In this document: positions 49,874 to 51,002 of the stretch, one piece after another
Layout: each line of letters opens with the position of its first letter
Position numbering within the stretch: position 1 is the stretch's first letter
From: CAVPDE01 sp964580575
GTDB lineage: Bacteria > Desulfobacterota > DSM-4660 > Desulfatiglandales > HGW-15
Reading direction: 5' to 3'
DNA length: 51,002 nucleotides
Assembly: GCA_964580575.1 (NCBI GenBank)
Contig: CAZOLJ010000026.1
Location: 1-51,002, forward strand
Program-made: the position numbers and the translations under genes
Notes under the pieces: generated by a model
Told to the model about the DNA's origin: nothing
Databases searched by the model: none
Seen by the model: the letters and a program-made list of their open reading frames with translations, nothing else

Positions 49874-50846
49874 GATGACGATGGTTCAAGCGCTTAACCT
49901 GGCCCTTCGTCAGGAAATGGAAAAAGACGACCGGGTCATCGTTCTTGGAGAGGACGTAGGCCGTGACGGTGGTGTTTTCAGGGTGACCGAGGGTCTGATC
50001 GATCAGTTCGGAGAAGAGAGGGTCCTGGATACCCCGCTTGCGGAGTCGGGCATTGCAGGAATGTCGATCGGCATGGCGATCTACGGTCTCAGGCCTGTTT
50101 GTGAGATCCAGTTTTCAGGATTCAGCTATTTCTGCATGCATCAGATTGAAGCTCACGCCTCACGCATGAGGTGGCGTTCTCAGGGCAACCTGACGGTGCC
50201 TATGGTTCTTCGCTGTCCCTATGGCGGCGGCGTACGGGCGCTGGAGCACCACTCGGAAAGCCGCGAGGCCTTCTGGGCTCACATCCCGGGACTGAAGATG
50301 GTCATTCCTTCGGGACCTCGAAGCGCGAGGGCGCTCATGATCAGTGCCATCCGCGATCCTGACCCTGTGATCTTCTATGAAGCCAAAGCCGTTTACAGGG
50401 CCTTCCGCGAGGAAGTGCCGGAGGAGGAAGAGACCCTCGCCATCGGCAAGGCGCAGCGGGTCCTCGAGGGTAAGGATCTCACCATGATCTCTTATGGAGC
50501 CATGATGCGCCCCACGCTGGAAGCGGCCTCCTTGCTCAAGGAAAAGGACGGTGTGGAGGCTGAAGTGATCGATCTGCTCACCCTTTCCCCTCTGGATGAG
50601 GTGACGTTGGTGGAGTCGGTCAAGAAAACCGGTAAGGCGGTGATCGTCCATGAAGCCCCTCGGAGTTTCGGCCCAGGGGCGGAGATCGCTTCCCGGCTGA
50701 TGGAAAAGGCCTTCTTCTATCTGGAAGCACCCATCGCACGGGTCACGGGCTTTGATGTTGTGATTCCCTTGTTCAGCAAGGAACAGGCTTATCTGCCGAA
50801 TGCGCAGAGGATCATGAAGGCTGCCAGAAAGCTGTTGACCGTTTAG
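49866..50846 (+). CDS. pdhB: pyruvate dehydrogenase E1 component, beta subunit
   Basis: 326 residues. MVQALNLALRQEMEKDDRVIVLGEDVGRDGGVFRVTEGL, RVLDTPLAESGIAGMSIGMA, EIQFSGFSYFCMHQIEAHASRMRWRSQG, PYGGGVRALEHHSESREAFWAHIPGLKMVIPSGP, and the end VIVHEAPRSFGPGAEIASR are all conserved. Completes the E1 heterotetramer. GGAGG of its ribosome binding site lies inside pdhA. Confidence 0.96.
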   Translation: MAKMTMVQALNLALRQEMEKDDRVIVLGEDVGRDGGVFRVTEGLIDQFGEERVLDTPLAESGIAGMSIGMAIYGLRPVCEIQFSGFSYFCMHQIEAHASRMRWRSQGNLTVPMVLRCPYGGGVRALEHHSESREAFWAHIPGLKMVIPSGPRSARALMISAIRDPDPVIFYEAKAVYRAFREEVPEEEETLAIGKAQRVLEGKDLTMISYGAMMRPTLEAASLLKEKDGVEAEVIDLLTLSPLDEVTLVESVKKTGKAVIVHEAPRSFGPGAEIASRLMEKAFFYLEAPIARVTGFDVVIPLFSKEQAYLPNAQRIMKAARKLLTV

Positions 50847-50869
50847 CTTCTTGAAGTGGTAACGAAAGC

Positions 50870-50894
50870 GGCCCCTGCGCAGGGCCACCTTTTT
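50870..50894 (+). terminator. weak hairpin between pdhB and the E2 gene
   Basis: GGCCC…GGGCC around CTGCGCA, then five Ts. It could act as an intra-operon attenuator that lowers E2 relative to E1, or as a processing site. No new promoter was recognised before the next gene. Confidence 0.5.
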
Positions 50895-50983
50895 CAGTTT
50901 TCAGAGAAAACTCTGCCAAAGGCTTTCAAGTTCAAAAAGCTAAACTGCTAGGAAAGCTGCTGAGTTCATAGAGGAGGAGAGTC

Positions 50984-51002
50984 ATGGCAAGAGCGTTCAA
51001 GC
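50984..51002 (+). CDS. start of the E2 (dihydrolipoyl acyltransferase) gene, partial
   Basis: AGGAGGAGAGTC ATG followed by codons for ARAFK, cut by the window end. The MAR-x-FK start and the place after pdhA-pdhB are typical for lipoyl-bearing E2 (MAREFKLPDLGEG…). Identity is inferred from context. Confidence 0.6.

Overview
The window looks like a chromosomal stretch from a Gram-negative anaerobe of the Desulfobacterota (old Deltaproteobacteria). This is inference from gene content: a PEP-CTERM protein, a very large NAD-type glutamate dehydrogenase under a sigma-54 promoter, two NtrC-family regulators, several stand-alone radical SAM proteins, a CobA-HemD fusion, a TctABC transporter, and small Cys- and Arg-rich proteins of the kind common in that group. 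No rRNA or intact tRNA was seen.

Layout. (1) 1-7,560 is an accessory island: a PIN toxin with partner, a BrnT/BrnA pair, a HigB/HigA-like pair (HI1419/HI1420 type), a short PEP-CTERM protein, a membrane-anchored HNH protein, a GIY-YIG/YozE-SAM protein, a tyrosine-integrase C-terminal remnant and a degenerate ssrA/tRNA 3'-end that may be an old attachment site. The block is bracketed by inverted copies of one short coding 3' end (1-42 and 7509-7553). (2) 7,594-17,200: a 129-bp hairpin element, an Asp/Glu racemase homologue, a PAS-type sigma-54 activator followed by two matching palindromes, a textbook -24/-12 promoter, a Cys-rich small protein and the ~1,010-residue glutamate dehydrogenase; then rnc, a radical SAM gene and era, overlapping. 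(3) 17,488-23,275: a histidine kinase/NtrC-type regulator operon, an unusual radical SAM gene and a divergent purD. (4) 23,671-25,798: a beta-class DNA methyltransferase and an XcyI-like endonuclease gene broken by one in-frame TGA. (5) 25,942-29,060: TctC-TctB-TctA, possibly from its own promoter. (6) 29,464-39,309: a LysM/SPOR lipoprotein, coaBC, type-4 uracil-DNA glycosylase, NfeD protease, slipin, a Rho-N-like protein, ispD, hemC, cobA-hemD and an EamA transporter. (7) 39,351-43,697 (minus): GNAT acetyltransferase and a DUF58-DUF4129-MoxR operon. (8) 44,046-44,829: a second accessory scar with an integrase fragment and a DUF433/DUF5615 toxin-antitoxin pair whose toxin is frameshifted. (9) 45,217-51,002: a B12-binding radical SAM/TPR protein, an MFS transporter, a small unknown protein, and the start of a pyruvate dehydrogenase operon (pdhA, pdhB, beginning of the E2 gene).

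The most useful observations are the complete sigma-54 control unit of the glutamate dehydrogenase, the restriction gene silenced by a nonsense codon beside an intact methylase, the two-copy ~128-bp hairpin element family, and the HNH/GIY-YIG cargo next to an integrase/attachment-site scar. No CRISPR array or retron was found.
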